A program made the position numbers and the translations under genes. Source: Lachnospiraceae bacterium (GTDB lineage: Bacteria > Bacillota > Clostridia > Lachnospirales > Lachnospiraceae). From it: a DNA stretch of 64,000 nucleotides. Every line of letters starts with the position of its first letter. The first letter of the stretch is position 1. The stretch spans positions 162,593 to 226,592 of the forward strand of contig SVEQ01000007.1 of NCBI GenBank assembly GCA_015057325.1, given 5' to 3'. Below, one piece after another: positions 7,468 to 16,965 of the stretch. The notes beneath the pieces are model-generated. The model saw nothing but the letters and a program-made list of their open reading frames with translations. It was not told where the DNA came from and did no database searches.

Positions 7468-9468
7468 ATGCAGAATGAAAAAAACAATCCTTGGAAAAAC
7501 TTTATAAACATCCTTTTGATTATTAGTGTTTCAATATGTGTTTGTATGCTTATATATAAGGCGCAGGTTGAATGGGATAATGATGTTAGAATTAAGTATA
7601 CGTTGATGCCGACGCACAAAAGTAACCAAAGTGTGGTTCTTTCTAAGGAGAATCCTGTGATGGTTGAGGATTTTGTTTCTAATGTTTCTGAACTAAAGAA
7701 AATCCAAATAGAAGGTTGTTTGGAAGATGTAGCGGATGGCGATACACTTACAGTAGAAGTTCTTGGACTCGATTCCGGTGAAAGTTATTTGTCAAAGACG
7801 GGGGATGTTAAGAACTTTTTTGGAACAAAGACCGGAAAAAAGATGTTCAAACTGAAAGGGCTTCCCCAAAATACTGAGGGGCTTATGCTTCGGTTGATTG
7901 TGACATTAGAAACCGAAAGTGACACTAATCTTATCATGACAGCGGGCAGTAAACAGGGAACGGTTTTGTCGTTCAATGGAAATGGAATGGATCGAACAAA
8001 CGTAATATACGCGATTAAATATGGTTCCGTTAGATGCCTTTCGGGATTGTTTGCGTTTTTGTGTATATGGCTTACGTTAACTATTCTGATAACATATTAT
8101 CTTTTGTTTGTAAAAAAACTAGGCATAGAGAAATGGTTCCCAATCGTTGGGATTCTACTTGGTATAGCGATTGAGTGGGTTATACCTGTCAATGGTGTTC
8201 CGGATGAGTCGTGGCATATGGATACGGCATATCAACTGTCCGATACGATAATGAACGTTGATAAAGAGCCTCAAAACGGAACGGTTATTAAACGTGAATG
8301 CGATGTCATTACGACAGATTTGCTCGCAAATGATGTTGAACCGAACTCATATTATCAGGAATGGGTCAATACCTTCAAAAAACCTGAAAAAACAGACCTT
8401 ATAAGGGTTGCGTACGTCGACTCGGGTAATCAGGTTCCTGACATAGTATATCTGCCTGCTGCGATAGGAATATCGATAGGAAGGATTTGCGGCTTGTCGG
8501 GCATGATGACTTATAAGCTGGGACGCATTTTTCCGTTGGTATTTTACATTATGCTCGTGTGGCTTGCGGTAAGTGTTCTTCCGTTTTGTAATTCCATGAC
8601 AGGTATGACAGGTTTATCGCTTATTGCTCTTCAACAAGCTTCATCAGCTTCTTATGATGCAATAATTAACGGTGTTATTATTTTGTTTGTGTCATTGTGC
8701 GTTGCTTTAGCATATGGTAATGTGGGAAAAAAGAATAAACTATATATCTTTTTGACGTTATTATCGGCTTTGTTGATTGTGACAGTAAAAGGAGGAGTGT
8801 ATATTCCCGTTTTGATGTTGCTTATTTTGCCGGTTGAAAGGAGTGCAAAGGCGGGAAACTCGTTGTTGAAAACGAAGTATATTATCGGTGGAAGTTGTGC
8901 GGTGATAGTGGCGTGTTTACTTGTGTTTCGCCGGTTTTACGCACTTCTTAACACTATACTGTCAACCGGTGACGTCAGAGGCGGGGATGGCTATACGTTA
9001 TCGTATGCGTTTAAGCATCCGGCATTGATAGTATATATTTTTGTAAGAACTATATTTAATAAAGGGGAAGTATGTATAAGAGGCATGTTTGGCGGAATGC
9101 TAGGTTGGCACAATATAAGTGTTTCGTGGATATTCATTATGCCGCTTTGCTGTGGTATGTTTTTGCTTATTCACTCTGAAAATGAGCGTCCGCCGGCTAA
9201 AAAATCATTTAAAGCAGTATGCATTGCTGTGACATTTATAACAACTATATTAATAATGCTTGCGATGCTTTTCTCGGAAACTAAGATGGGTAAACCCAAT
9301 ATTTGGGGTCTTCAAGGAAGATATTTGATACCGGTAGAGGCAGTGCTCTTAATGGCATTATCAACTTCTATGATTACAGTCAATCATAATCAAAAGCAGA
9401 AAATTATTTTTGCAATGCTGACAATACAGGCTGTTGCCATGTTAGAGATTGTTGCATTAATTATCTGA
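7468..9468 (+). CDS. Large polytopic membrane protein, DUF2142-like
   Basis: A protein of 666 residues with an N-terminal membrane anchor, an extracytoplasmic region of about 150 residues rich in beta-strand-like sequence, then about ten hydrophobic segments. The motif GVPDESWHMDTAYQLSD (about residues 245-261) and the late GLQGRYLIPVEAV match the DUF2142 family of glycan-locus membrane proteins, which resemble GT-C enzymes with an acidic motif in an outer loop. Its probable role is transfer of a lipid-linked sugar or polymerisation outside the membrane, but this is inference. I use ATG 7468, which has a GGAGA site (7456-7460). The frame is also open from a TTG at 7432 that overlaps the preceding gene. 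Confidence 0.72.
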   Translation: MQNEKNNPWKNFINILLIISVSICVCMLIYKAQVEWDNDVRIKYTLMPTHKSNQSVVLSKENPVMVEDFVSNVSELKKIQIEGCLEDVADGDTLTVEVLGLDSGESYLSKTGDVKNFFGTKTGKKMFKLKGLPQNTEGLMLRLIVTLETESDTNLIMTAGSKQGTVLSFNGNGMDRTNVIYAIKYGSVRCLSGLFAFLCIWLTLTILITYYLLFVKKLGIEKWFPIVGILLGIAIEWVIPVNGVPDESWHMDTAYQLSDTIMNVDKEPQNGTVIKRECDVITTDLLANDVEPNSYYQEWVNTFKKPEKTDLIRVAYVDSGNQVPDIVYLPAAIGISIGRICGLSGMMTYKLGRIFPLVFYIMLVWLAVSVLPFCNSMTGMTGLSLIALQQASSASYDAIINGVIILFVSLCVALAYGNVGKKNKLYIFLTLLSALLIVTVKGGVYIPVLMLLILPVERSAKAGNSLLKTKYIIGGSCAVIVACLLVFRRFYALLNTILSTGDVRGGDGYTLSYAFKHPALIVYIFVRTIFNKGEVCIRGMFGGMLGWHNISVSWIFIMPLCCGMFLLIHSENERPPAKKSFKAVCIAVTFITTILIMLAMLFSETKMGKPNIWGLQGRYLIPVEAVLLMALSTSMITVNHNQKQKIIFAMLTIQAVAMLEIVALII

Positions 9469-9498
9469 CATATATATGACGTGATGGTGGTGTTAATT

Positions 9499-10323
9499 AT
9501 GAACGAGAATATTAATCATACATTTGTTATATGCGCATATAAAGAAAGTCCTTATATTGAGGAATGTATCAAATCATTGAAAAATCAAAGCAAGCAAAGT
9601 GAGATTTTGGTCGCTACATCCACGCCATGCATCTTTCTAAAAAAAATATGTGAAAAATATAATATTGAATATTGTGTGAGGGAAGGTCAATCTAATATTG
9701 CAGATGATTGGAATTTTGCATATTCTCAGGCGAAAACTCCTTATGTGACGATTGCTCATCAGGATGATTTATACCGTAAGGAATATGCAAAACAAGTAAT
9801 CGAGGCATTGATGCAACATAATAATATTTTGATTGCATGCACCGACTATTCCGAGAAAAAAGGAGAAACTGAGAGTATAGGTGGGATTAATCTTTACATC
9901 AAAAGATTTTTGCTTGTACCTCTTAGAAATGATAAGAAAAATGACAAAAAATGGCGTAAGCGTTTTGCTATAAGATTTGGCAATGCCATTTGCTGTCCGT
10001 CAGTGACATATAACAAACAATTAATCGAAAGTTTGATTAAGGATCAAGGAAGAGATAATCTGTTCCGTAAGCATTTTAGGAGTAACTTAGATTGGGAAGT
10101 GTGGGAATGGTTAAGCACTAACCCCGGAAGGTTTAAATTTATTCCTAAGGTATTGATGTCACATAGAATCCATGAAGGTAGTGAGACGACAGCAACTATC
10201 AAGGATAACGAGAGAAGCCACGAAGATTATGAGATGTTTTGCCGGTTTTGGCCTTCTTGGGTAGCTAAGTTGATAACCGGAGTGTATGCTAACAGTGAGA
10301 AGGGTAATGAGCTTCCATCGTAG
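9499..10323 (+). CDS. Glycosyltransferase family 2
   Basis: GT-A-fold transferase of 274 residues. The N-terminus HTFVICAYKESPYIEECIKSLKNQS and the donor motif IAHQDDLY (QDD as the DXD variant) are typical of GT2; the C-terminal half has SNLDWEVWEWLS. No membrane segment is seen, so it should act in the cytoplasm on nucleotide-sugar and lipid-linked acceptor. Several starts are possible (GTG 9481, ATG 9484, ATG 9499). I chose 9499 because the Gly-rich GGTGGTG (9486-9492) lies at a suitable distance. It lies 30 bases after the DUF2142-like gene and before an internal promoter. Substrate is unknown. Confidence 0.8.
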   Translation: MNENINHTFVICAYKESPYIEECIKSLKNQSKQSEILVATSTPCIFLKKICEKYNIEYCVREGQSNIADDWNFAYSQAKTPYVTIAHQDDLYRKEYAKQVIEALMQHNNILIACTDYSEKKGETESIGGINLYIKRFLLVPLRNDKKNDKKWRKRFAIRFGNAICCPSVTYNKQLIESLIKDQGRDNLFRKHFRSNLDWEVWEWLSTNPGRFKFIPKVLMSHRIHEGSETTATIKDNERSHEDYEMFCRFWPSWVAKLITGVYANSEKGNELPS

Positions 10324-10332
10324 GCACGAAGG

Positions 10333-10361
10333 TTGATAAAAATGTTGTTTTATGGTAGAAT
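10333..10361 (+). promoter_or_regulatory. Internal promoter
   Basis: TTGATA (10333-10338), a 17-base spacer and TAGAAT (10356-10361), preceded by an extended TG, lie about 50 bases ahead of the next gene. It would allow the downstream part of the locus to be transcribed independently of the promoter at 3764. Confidence 0.65.
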
Positions 10362-10410
10362 ATCCAGGTATTGGATTGACATTATTTATTTGCAGAAAAG
10401 GAGTATTCAT

Positions 10411-11130
10411 ATGCGCTTGCTTATGATTATACCCGCTTATAATGAAGAGGATAATATAGTAGACGTTATCAGGATGATTAAGGATAACTACCCTGAGTTT
10501 GATTACGTTGTAATTAATGATGGCTCAACTGACCATACATCGCGAAGATGTCATAGGGAAGGTTTTGAGATTATTGATTTACCGACTAATATCGGTCTTG
10601 CCGGTGCTTTTCAGACCGGTCTTAAGTATGCTTACTCAAGGGGTTACGACTGTGCATTGCAGTTTGATGCTGATGGACAACATAGGCCTGAGTATATAAA
10701 AAGTATGCTGGAGAAACTTTCCGAAGGCTACGATATTGTTATTGGTTCAAGATTTGTCACGAAACGTAAGGAAAAGACGCTTAGAATGTTAGGCGCAAGA
10801 ATTCTTACGGTTGCGATTAAAATGACAACAGGTAAGAGAATATCTGATCCGACATCCGGAATGAGAATGTTTAACCGCAGCATGATCAAAGAGTTTGCTG
10901 TTAACGTCAATTATGGTCCGGAACCTGATACGATTTCATACTTGCTCAAAAATGGTGCATCCATAGCTGAGGTTCAAGTGGAGATGGATGAAAGAGCCAA
11001 GGGTACAAGTTACTTAAATTGGAGTCAATCAGTGATGTACATGTTCAGAATGCTTGTTTCTATACTGTTCATACAGAATTTTAGAAAAAGAGATTCAAGA
11101 CATGTGGTAATGAAACGTGGTGCCAAATAA
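10411..11130 (+). CDS. Polyprenyl-phosphate-type glycosyltransferase family 2
   Basis: A 239-residue GT2 of the dolichyl-phosphate mannose synthase type: LMIIPAYNEEDNIVDVI at the start, VINDGSTDHT, the donor motif QFDADGQHRPEYI and later SGMRMFNRSM. Such enzymes load a sugar onto undecaprenyl phosphate or act as chain glycosyltransferases. The frame is open from a TTG at 10333, but that TTG is the -35 box of a promoter; ATG 10411 has AAGGAG (10398-10403) seven bases ahead and is chosen. The next gene encodes a DUF2304 membrane protein, and this GT2/DUF2304 pairing is common in glycan loci, suggesting the small protein anchors or assists it. Confidence 0.85.
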   Translation: MRLLMIIPAYNEEDNIVDVIRMIKDNYPEFDYVVINDGSTDHTSRRCHREGFEIIDLPTNIGLAGAFQTGLKYAYSRGYDCALQFDADGQHRPEYIKSMLEKLSEGYDIVIGSRFVTKRKEKTLRMLGARILTVAIKMTTGKRISDPTSGMRMFNRSMIKEFAVNVNYGPEPDTISYLLKNGASIAEVQVEMDERAKGTSYLNWSQSVMYMFRMLVSILFIQNFRKRDSRHVVMKRGAK

Positions 11131-11193
11131 TTGGCATTAATGTATAATTGTGCAACTAGGATATTACAGATTGGAATTAAGAGGATAATATAG

Positions 11194-11607
11194 ATGTCAG
11201 TAACGCTTCGAATTGTATTAATTGTATTATCGGTTTTAGATCTTGGCTATGTAATTCATAAGATTAGGTTTTCTAAGATGCAGATTGAGTATGCACTTTT
11301 TTGGATTGCATTATCAATAATGTTTATATTACTTGCGGTTTTTCCGGTGATTGCATACAAAGCAACAGAGTTGCTTGGGGTAATGTCTACCGCGAATCTT
11401 ATTTTCCTTGCGATTATCGGGATATTGCTTCTTAAGGTGTTTATGATGACTATTGAGTTGTCAGTCCTTGAGAACAAAGTAAGAGATCTTGTTCAACAGC
11501 TTGGAATAGACGAGAAGAACAATAGGGATGAGTATAAGAAAATGTTAGTGAAATCAGCGAAAGTTGCTGACGATGGTATTGAGAAGAAAGGAAGCAGTGA
11601 TAATTAA
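11194..11607 (+). CDS. DUF2304 family small membrane protein
   Basis: A 137-residue protein with three hydrophobic segments (about residues 4-20, 33-53, 66-90), then a charged, probably helical tail starting ELSVLENKVRDLVQQLGI. The spacing and sequence fit DUF2304, a family of unknown biochemistry that is usually encoded beside polyprenol-type GT2 enzymes, as here (gene at 10411). A possible weak promoter (GTGCCA 11120-11125, TATAAT 11143-11148) and a dyad TGCCAA-ATAA-TTGGCA (11121-11136) lie in the 63-base gap before it. The ribosome site AAGAGGA is at 11179-11185. Role as an accessory of the neighbouring transferase is inference. Confidence 0.82.
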   Translation: MSVTLRIVLIVLSVLDLGYVIHKIRFSKMQIEYALFWIALSIMFILLAVFPVIAYKATELLGVMSTANLIFLAIIGILLLKVFMMTIELSVLENKVRDLVQQLGIDEKNNRDEYKKMLVKSAKVADDGIEKKGSSDN

Positions 11608-11625
11608 TCACTAAGTAATAAGTTT

Positions 11626-12612
11626 ATGAGTCCGTTAGTGTCGATAATTATTCCTGTATATAATAATGACAGATTTGTTGAAAAGTGTATTCGTTCGGTA
11701 GTTGAACAGACATATAATAATTTGCAGATTATCATTGTTAATGATGGTAGTACAGACGGATCGTATGATATTATTAAGCGTCTTGCTGAGGAAGATTGTC
11801 GTATTGATGTTATCAACCAAGAGAATAAGGGCGTATCAGCTGCAAGAAATGCAGGTCTGGAACACGCCAAAGGAGATTATTTAACCTTTGTTGATGGAGA
11901 TGATTATATATCATCAGATTATATATATAATCTAATGCAATGTGCATTAGAGAACCATGCTGAAATGGTGATTACCGGGCTTACAATGGTCAGACTTGAT
12001 GAATCCGTTGTTAGAAGAATAATACCCGGCGAATATATTAGATTTGAACATGAAGAATGGACGTTCCGGTTATCAGCGGTAGCGGCTCATATGTATGAAA
12101 CCGAATTGTGGAGACGACATAATGTGCGGTTTCATGAAGGAGAACGCGGTGAAGATATGCCGGTGTCTTTATTTTTTTCCGGAATATGTGAGCGTATAAG
12201 TATACTCCAAAAAGCAGATTACTACTATGTACAACACGAAGAATCAGCGATGCATAGCTTCAAGAAGCAGGATAAAAGCTTCCTTCCGTATAATGCACTT
12301 GAGAGTACCATCGTATGTCTTAAGAATGTAGGCGTTAGGAACAGTAAGGATTTTCACGAGCTCTTTGTTCTTAGGATTATGGCATCTATGATTAATATCG
12401 CCAAAGGTGCCACAAAAGAAGAGATACGTGATTTATCGGAATATATTCATAGGATTATAGCAGAGTATTATCCTGAGTGTGGCAAGAATCCATACACAAG
12501 GATTAACTCGGGGCTTGATATACCATTTATGCAGAGGGTTGCTGTGAAGGTTTTGATTAGTGCCGACAAAAGAGGTGTGTTGTTTTCGCTGCTTAAGTTT
12601 ATGTGTAGGTAA
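11626..12612 (+). CDS. Glycosyltransferase family 2
   Basis: A 328-residue GT2 with a textbook N-terminus: VSIIIPVYNNDRFVEKCIRSV, IIIVNDGSTDGSYDII, GVSAARNAGLEHAKGDYLTFVDGDDY (DGDD donor motif). The C-terminal 200 residues are the variable acceptor region, as in capsule transferases such as EpsJ- or CpsI-like proteins. It is soluble and cytoplasmic. There is no strong ribosome site ahead of ATG 11626; it lies 18 bases after the DUF2304 gene and may be translationally coupled. Donor and linkage are not predictable. Confidence 0.87.
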   Translation: MSPLVSIIIPVYNNDRFVEKCIRSVVEQTYNNLQIIIVNDGSTDGSYDIIKRLAEEDCRIDVINQENKGVSAARNAGLEHAKGDYLTFVDGDDYISSDYIYNLMQCALENHAEMVITGLTMVRLDESVVRRIIPGEYIRFEHEEWTFRLSAVAAHMYETELWRRHNVRFHEGERGEDMPVSLFFSGICERISILQKADYYYVQHEESAMHSFKKQDKSFLPYNALESTIVCLKNVGVRNSKDFHELFVLRIMASMINIAKGATKEEIRDLSEYIHRIIAEYYPECGKNPYTRINSGLDIPFMQRVAVKVLISADKRGVLFSLLKFMCR

Positions 12613-12615
12613 GAT

Positions 12616-13452
12616 ATGATGAAAAAATACGGATTTGTGATATTGCATTATGGAGCGGTTGATGTTACGCAGCACTGCATAGAGTCAATTATGAAGTTGG
12701 ACAATAGTAACGAGTGTGTTGTTGTTATTGTTGATAACGATTCAGATGATGATTTATCTCGTAAAATCGCGAATAATGATAGATTGCATATAATTAAACC
12801 AAAAGAAAGCATGGGGTTTTCTCAGGCAAACAATTACGGATATAAGTATATTAAGGACAATTTCCAGCCGGATTATATTATCGTTGCCAATAATGATATT
12901 GTATTTAAACAGCAGGATATGCTGCAATTGATAGATGCAAGTTATAAGCAGGATAGTTGGGATATACTTAGTCCGGATGTTGTAAGTGCCGATGACGGTC
13001 AGCATCAAAGTCCGATTGATTCTAAGGCTAGGACATTTTCTGAGCTTAATTATACAATTTTCTTTAACAGATTATGTCTTATGCTTTTGCCGGTAATATA
13101 TCCGTATCTTAGTAAGAAAATGGAGTCGTATGGCAAAAGAGATTATATCAAAGAAAAAACTATGGATATAGTTCCGTGTGGTGCATGTATTATTCTTTCT
13201 AAGAGATTTATCTCATCTGAATCAAAGGTATTTGAACCTGAGACAAAGTTTTATTATGAAGAATATATTTTGCATTATAGATGTTGCGAAAAAGGATACA
13301 GTATCGTATATGATCCTATAATTACAGTCATTCACGGCGACGGCAAAGCAACAAAGAATAAGTCGTCGAATGAAAAAGAGAAACTTCGCTTTGTTATGAA
13401 AAATACTCTTGAGTCTGCAAGAATATACAAGAAATTAATGAAAGATGCATAG
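12616..13452 (+). CDS. Glycosyltransferase family 2, rhamnosyltransferase-like
   Basis: A 278-residue GT2 resembling WbbL/RfbF-type rhamnosyltransferases: FVILHYGAVDVTQHCIESI, VVIVDNDSDDDL, GFSQANNYGYKYI, then YIIVANNDIVF, where NND replaces DXD as usual for this group. VPCGACIILSKRF and FYYEEYILHYRCCEKGY follow in the second half. It begins three bases after the preceding stop codon, in operon. The rhamnosyl label describes the nearest known type only; no dTDP-rhamnose genes are in the window. Confidence 0.82.
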   Translation: MMKKYGFVILHYGAVDVTQHCIESIMKLDNSNECVVVIVDNDSDDDLSRKIANNDRLHIIKPKESMGFSQANNYGYKYIKDNFQPDYIIVANNDIVFKQQDMLQLIDASYKQDSWDILSPDVVSADDGQHQSPIDSKARTFSELNYTIFFNRLCLMLLPVIYPYLSKKMESYGKRDYIKEKTMDIVPCGACIILSKRFISSESKVFEPETKFYYEEYILHYRCCEKGYSIVYDPIITVIHGDGKATKNKSSNEKEKLRFVMKNTLESARIYKKLMKDA

Positions 13453-13493
13453 TTTGCGGTTGTATCTAAGATAATGGAGATATTTAAGTTGTT

Positions 13494-14696
13494 ATGAAGA
13501 AATTATTATGGATATCACAATATGTTCCGTACGATGGTGTGGTTCATGCAGGTGGGAAAACACATAATTATTATATAAAGTATTTTGAAAAGTCAAAAAA
13601 ATTTGATATTTTCCTGATAACACTTGCGGAGAAATATCAGGAGAAAGAAATTGATTTGGATCAATATGGCATTTCTTATGATGCAGAGGTCGTTAATTCA
13701 AACGCTTTCAAGGATATATACAGGAAAATATACAATTTTCGTTCAATGTATGATTCGGAGCATAGATTGTGTCAGACGATATTGTCGTACCAATTTGAAT
13801 CATTGAAAAAAAGGGTTATAAGATATGGGAAGAATAATACACCCGATATAGTCATTATGCAGTGGACCGGTGCGGCATTTCTTCTCCCACTGGTAAAATC
13901 CCTTTTCCCGAACGCAAAGACAGTTATTATCGAAGAAGATGTAAGTTTTCTGGGATATGAAAGAAAATATAACGAAGAGGATAATGAAGCCAGAAAGAAA
14001 AGGAAAAAGAAGGTTTATGAAAAACTTCGAAACAGAGAACTTGAGTTGCTTGCGGCATGTGACATAGTTGTTCTTAACAATGGAAAAGATAAAGACTTGT
14101 TATTGCAAAATGGCATTCCTGAAGATAAGATGCAAATTGTGCCACCGTTTTATGAGGATTATTCGTCAAAGGAAAGAAACACGGATTGCTCGACAATACT
14201 TTTTTACGGAGTGATGAGTAGAATTGAGAATCATGAAGCTGCGGTGTGGTTTGTTGAGAATGTAATGCCACTCTTGGAGGATATGGATGTAAGATTTGAG
14301 ATAGTAGGAAGTAATCCTAAAGAAGAGCTTATTAGGATGAGTAATGAGCGTGTACATGTAAGAGGTTATGTGGATGATGTGGGACAATATCTTGCTAAAT
14401 GTTTGTGTATGGTTGTTCCATTAACGCTTGGAGCAGGAATTAAGGTTAAGGTTTTGGAAGGTTTATCAGCCGGAGTTCCAATTCTCTCTTCTTACGTTGG
14501 TATTGAAGGTATTCCGGTGGAGGATGGAAAAGAGATATTTTGTTGCGAGACACCGCGGGAATATGATACAATAATACGCAGTCTGATTGCTTCTGATAAC
14601 CTTCGAGATTCAGTGTCGGAAGCGTCAAGAAAGTTCATGGATAGAACGTATAATATTGATGAGAAACTTGATAAACTTGTTGAGAAGCTCGGATAG
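13494..14696 (+). CDS. Glycosyltransferase family 4 (GT-B fold)
   Basis: A 400-residue GT-B transferase. The N-terminal acceptor half starts MKKLLWISQYVPYDGVVHAGG. The donor half has ILFYGVMSRIENHEAAVWFVENVMP, VRGYVDDVGQYLAKC and PLTLGAGIKVKVLEGLSAGVPIL, which is the E-x7-E-like nucleotide-sugar region of GT4. No membrane segments. A GGAG site lies about 18 bases ahead of ATG 13494, further than usual. It is the last gene before the second ABC exporter, and its C-terminal half resembles the C-terminal module of the large protein at 16966. Confidence 0.86.
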   Translation: MKKLLWISQYVPYDGVVHAGGKTHNYYIKYFEKSKKFDIFLITLAEKYQEKEIDLDQYGISYDAEVVNSNAFKDIYRKIYNFRSMYDSEHRLCQTILSYQFESLKKRVIRYGKNNTPDIVIMQWTGAAFLLPLVKSLFPNAKTVIIEEDVSFLGYERKYNEEDNEARKKRKKKVYEKLRNRELELLAACDIVVLNNGKDKDLLLQNGIPEDKMQIVPPFYEDYSSKERNTDCSTILFYGVMSRIENHEAAVWFVENVMPLLEDMDVRFEIVGSNPKEELIRMSNERVHVRGYVDDVGQYLAKCLCMVVPLTLGAGIKVKVLEGLSAGVPILSSYVGIEGIPVEDGKEIFCCETPREYDTIIRSLIASDNLRDSVSEASRKFMDRTYNIDEKLDKLVEKLG

Positions 14697-14732
14697 CATA
14701 AGAATAATATATATTTTTATAGAGGTTAGATA

Positions 14733-15518
14733 ATGATTAATAGAGTTAAAGAGATTTTATCATATAAAGACATGGTTCAAAGTTTGGCAAAAAGGGAGTT
14801 GAGAGGAAGGTATCAGAAATCTGTTCTTGGTTTTTTGTGGTCTTTTATAAGCCCATTGTGCCAAATTGCGGTATTTACTATAGTATTCACATTTGTGTTT
14901 CCAAGTAATATTCCAAATTACTATATTTATCTTATGGCAGGAATGATTCCTTGGCAATTCTTTTCCGACTCGATTTCACAAGGAGCCGGTTCTGTTATTC
15001 AGAATTCCGATATGACAAAGAAAATATACTTCCCTCGCGAGGTTCTTCCAATATCGTGTGTTACTGCAAAGTTTGTCAATCTTTTGTTGTCAATGCTCGT
15101 TGTATTCGGTTTTGTTTTGTTTTCAAAAGTGGGCTTTAGTTGGCATATTATTATGCTCCCCTACGCATTGTTTGTTGAATATGCGATTGCACTCGGATTT
15201 GCACTTATATTTGCGTGTGTAACGGTATATCTTCGAGACATGGAGTATGTAGTTAATGTAATTCTTATGGCTTGGATATGGGCAACACCAATTATGTACG
15301 CTCCGGAACCGGTTATTAATAGTTTTCCGTGGATGGAAATGGTGTTTAGAATAAATCCGATGGCTTCAGTAATGTATCTATATAGGGATATACTGTATTA
15401 TCATCAAATGCCAACACTTATAGATGTATTTTTGCCGTTGGCATGGAGTGTTGTACTTTTGCTGTTTGGTGAATTCATATTTATGAAACTTGAAGGCGAC
15501 TTTGCGGAGGAATTGTAA
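14733..15518 (+). CDS. wzm: ABC-2 polysaccharide export permease (second exporter)
   Basis: A 261-residue integral membrane subunit of a Wzm/TagG-type exporter. The N-terminal LAKRELRGRYQKSVLGFLWSFISPL is the family signature (amphipathic helix leading into the first membrane segment); about six hydrophobic segments follow, with IYFPREVLPI in the cytoplasmic loop. It is a better match to classical O-antigen/teichoic-acid permeases than the first permease at 3826. AGAGGTTAG provides a ribosome site. Its stop codon overlaps the ATPase start by one base, so the pair is translationally coupled. Confidence 0.92.
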   Translation: MINRVKEILSYKDMVQSLAKRELRGRYQKSVLGFLWSFISPLCQIAVFTIVFTFVFPSNIPNYYIYLMAGMIPWQFFSDSISQGAGSVIQNSDMTKKIYFPREVLPISCVTAKFVNLLLSMLVVFGFVLFSKVGFSWHIIMLPYALFVEYAIALGFALIFACVTVYLRDMEYVVNVILMAWIWATPIMYAPEPVINSFPWMEMVFRINPMASVMYLYRDILYYHQMPTLIDVFLPLAWSVVLLLFGEFIFMKLEGDFAEEL

Positions 15519-16930
15519 TGGAAAACATTATGGATGTTTCAAATAATATAGAAAAAAATGATGATAATATTGTTATAAGAGTTAATAATGTCAAGAAGTT
15601 CTTCAAAGTTTATCCTGATAAAGGCAAAACGCTTAAAGACAAAATATTGTTTCATAAGCGTAACAGATATGAACTTAGAGAAGTGCTTAAGGGCATAAGT
15701 TTTGATGTAAAACGTGGAGAGGCAATCGGTCTAATTGGTAAAAACGGATGTGGTAAGAGTACTACCCTAAAGATGCTTACTAAGATATTAAGGCCAAATG
15801 AGGGTACAATAGAGATGAAAGGCCGCGTATCAAGTCTTATTGAACTTGGTGCCGGGTTCCATCCTGATCTTACAGGTCGTGAGAATATATATATTAATGC
15901 ATCTATTTTTGGCATCAAGGCCAAAGAAGTTGATGAGCGATTGGATGATATCATCAGATTTTCGGAACTTGAAGAGTATATTGACAATCCTGTAAGAACG
16001 TATTCGTCAGGTATGTATATGCGACTTGCTTTTGCGGTTGCGATTAACGTGGATGCAGATATTTTATTGATTGATGAGATATTGGCGGTTGGAGATATCA
16101 ACTTCCAGGAGAAATGTTTTGCTAAACTTAAAGAAATCAAACGTAACGGAACAACTATTGTTATAGTTTCTCATGCGCAGGGACAGATTGAGAAGATATG
16201 TGACAGGGTTATATGGATTGATGAAGGTAAAATTAAAGATCAAGGTGCACCGAAGTTAATCTGCAAGGAATATAACCTCGTTATGGAGGGAAAGCGTGTC
16301 GAACGAGCAAGAATTGAAGCCGCAGAAGAATTAGAGAAACTTAGAAAACAGGTTGAACTTCAGATAGCTACTGAGATAGAGGAAAAGAAAAGAATCAAAA
16401 AAGAGGAAGAAGAACGCCTTCAAAAAGAAAAAGAAGAGAAGCGATTGGCTAGAGAAAGGAAGATGAGGGATCTCACATGTCGAGAAGTATGTAGTCAGTG
16501 TGCAACTAATGCTCATAGAGATGGAAGCGGTGAAGTTGAGTTTTCAAAAGTGGTTGTAAATGACGGCATAACACCTTTGATTATAAAAAAAGGTGACAAA
16601 GTTAATATCAAACTTGAATTGAAAAAAAATAAGCCGGTAGATGGGGTATCTATATCAATTGGTATAACAAGAAGTGATTTCACTTATTGCTTTGGAGTGT
16701 CGTCTAAGGTTACATTGGGTACTTATTTTGATTTTGATGATAAAATGGAATTGGAGTTTTCTTTTATAAATAAGTTGTTAAATGGTGATTATTTTCTTGA
16801 TTTTTTAGTTGAGGATGAAAAGGGCGGACGTTATGACGGTTTATACGAGCTTATTGGTTTTAAAGTAGACGATCCAAGTATAAAGGAAGTTGGTATATTT
16901 GGAATGGATTACGAATGGGTAACAGATTAA
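15518..16930 (+). CDS. wzt: ABC export ATPase Wzt with C-terminal glycan-binding-type domain
   Basis: ATPase of the second exporter, 470 residues. The ABC domain (about 1-250) has Walker A GKNGCGKST (73-81), signature YSSGMYMRL (about 160), Walker B ILLIDEILAVGD (about 180) and IVSHAQGQIEKICDRV. A charged coiled-coil linker (about 260-317) leads to a beta-rich C-terminal domain (about 330-470). Such domains in Wzt proteins recognise the modified non-reducing end of the polymer and license export, which would imply a chain-capping step in this pathway. The cap is not identified; a pyruvyltransferase-like or acyltransferase gene of this locus could provide it. The start codon overlaps the permease stop (ATG inside TAATG). 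Confidence 0.92.
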   Translation: MENIMDVSNNIEKNDDNIVIRVNNVKKFFKVYPDKGKTLKDKILFHKRNRYELREVLKGISFDVKRGEAIGLIGKNGCGKSTTLKMLTKILRPNEGTIEMKGRVSSLIELGAGFHPDLTGRENIYINASIFGIKAKEVDERLDDIIRFSELEEYIDNPVRTYSSGMYMRLAFAVAINVDADILLIDEILAVGDINFQEKCFAKLKEIKRNGTTIVIVSHAQGQIEKICDRVIWIDEGKIKDQGAPKLICKEYNLVMEGKRVERARIEAAEELEKLRKQVELQIATEIEEKKRIKKEEEERLQKEKEEKRLARERKMRDLTCREVCSQCATNAHRDGSGEVEFSKVVVNDGITPLIIKKGDKVNIKLELKKNKPVDGVSISIGITRSDFTYCFGVSSKVTLGTYFDFDDKMELEFSFINKLLNGDYFLDFLVEDEKGGRYDGLYELIGFKVDDPSIKEVGIFGMDYEWVTD

Positions 16931-16965
16931 GGATAGAAAGTAGTTTAGAAATAAGAGGTTGTAAA

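Noticed and set aside
15652..16140. 162-residue frame on the minus strand
   Set aside because: Antisense to the ABC domain of wzt, which is fully conserved on the plus strand.
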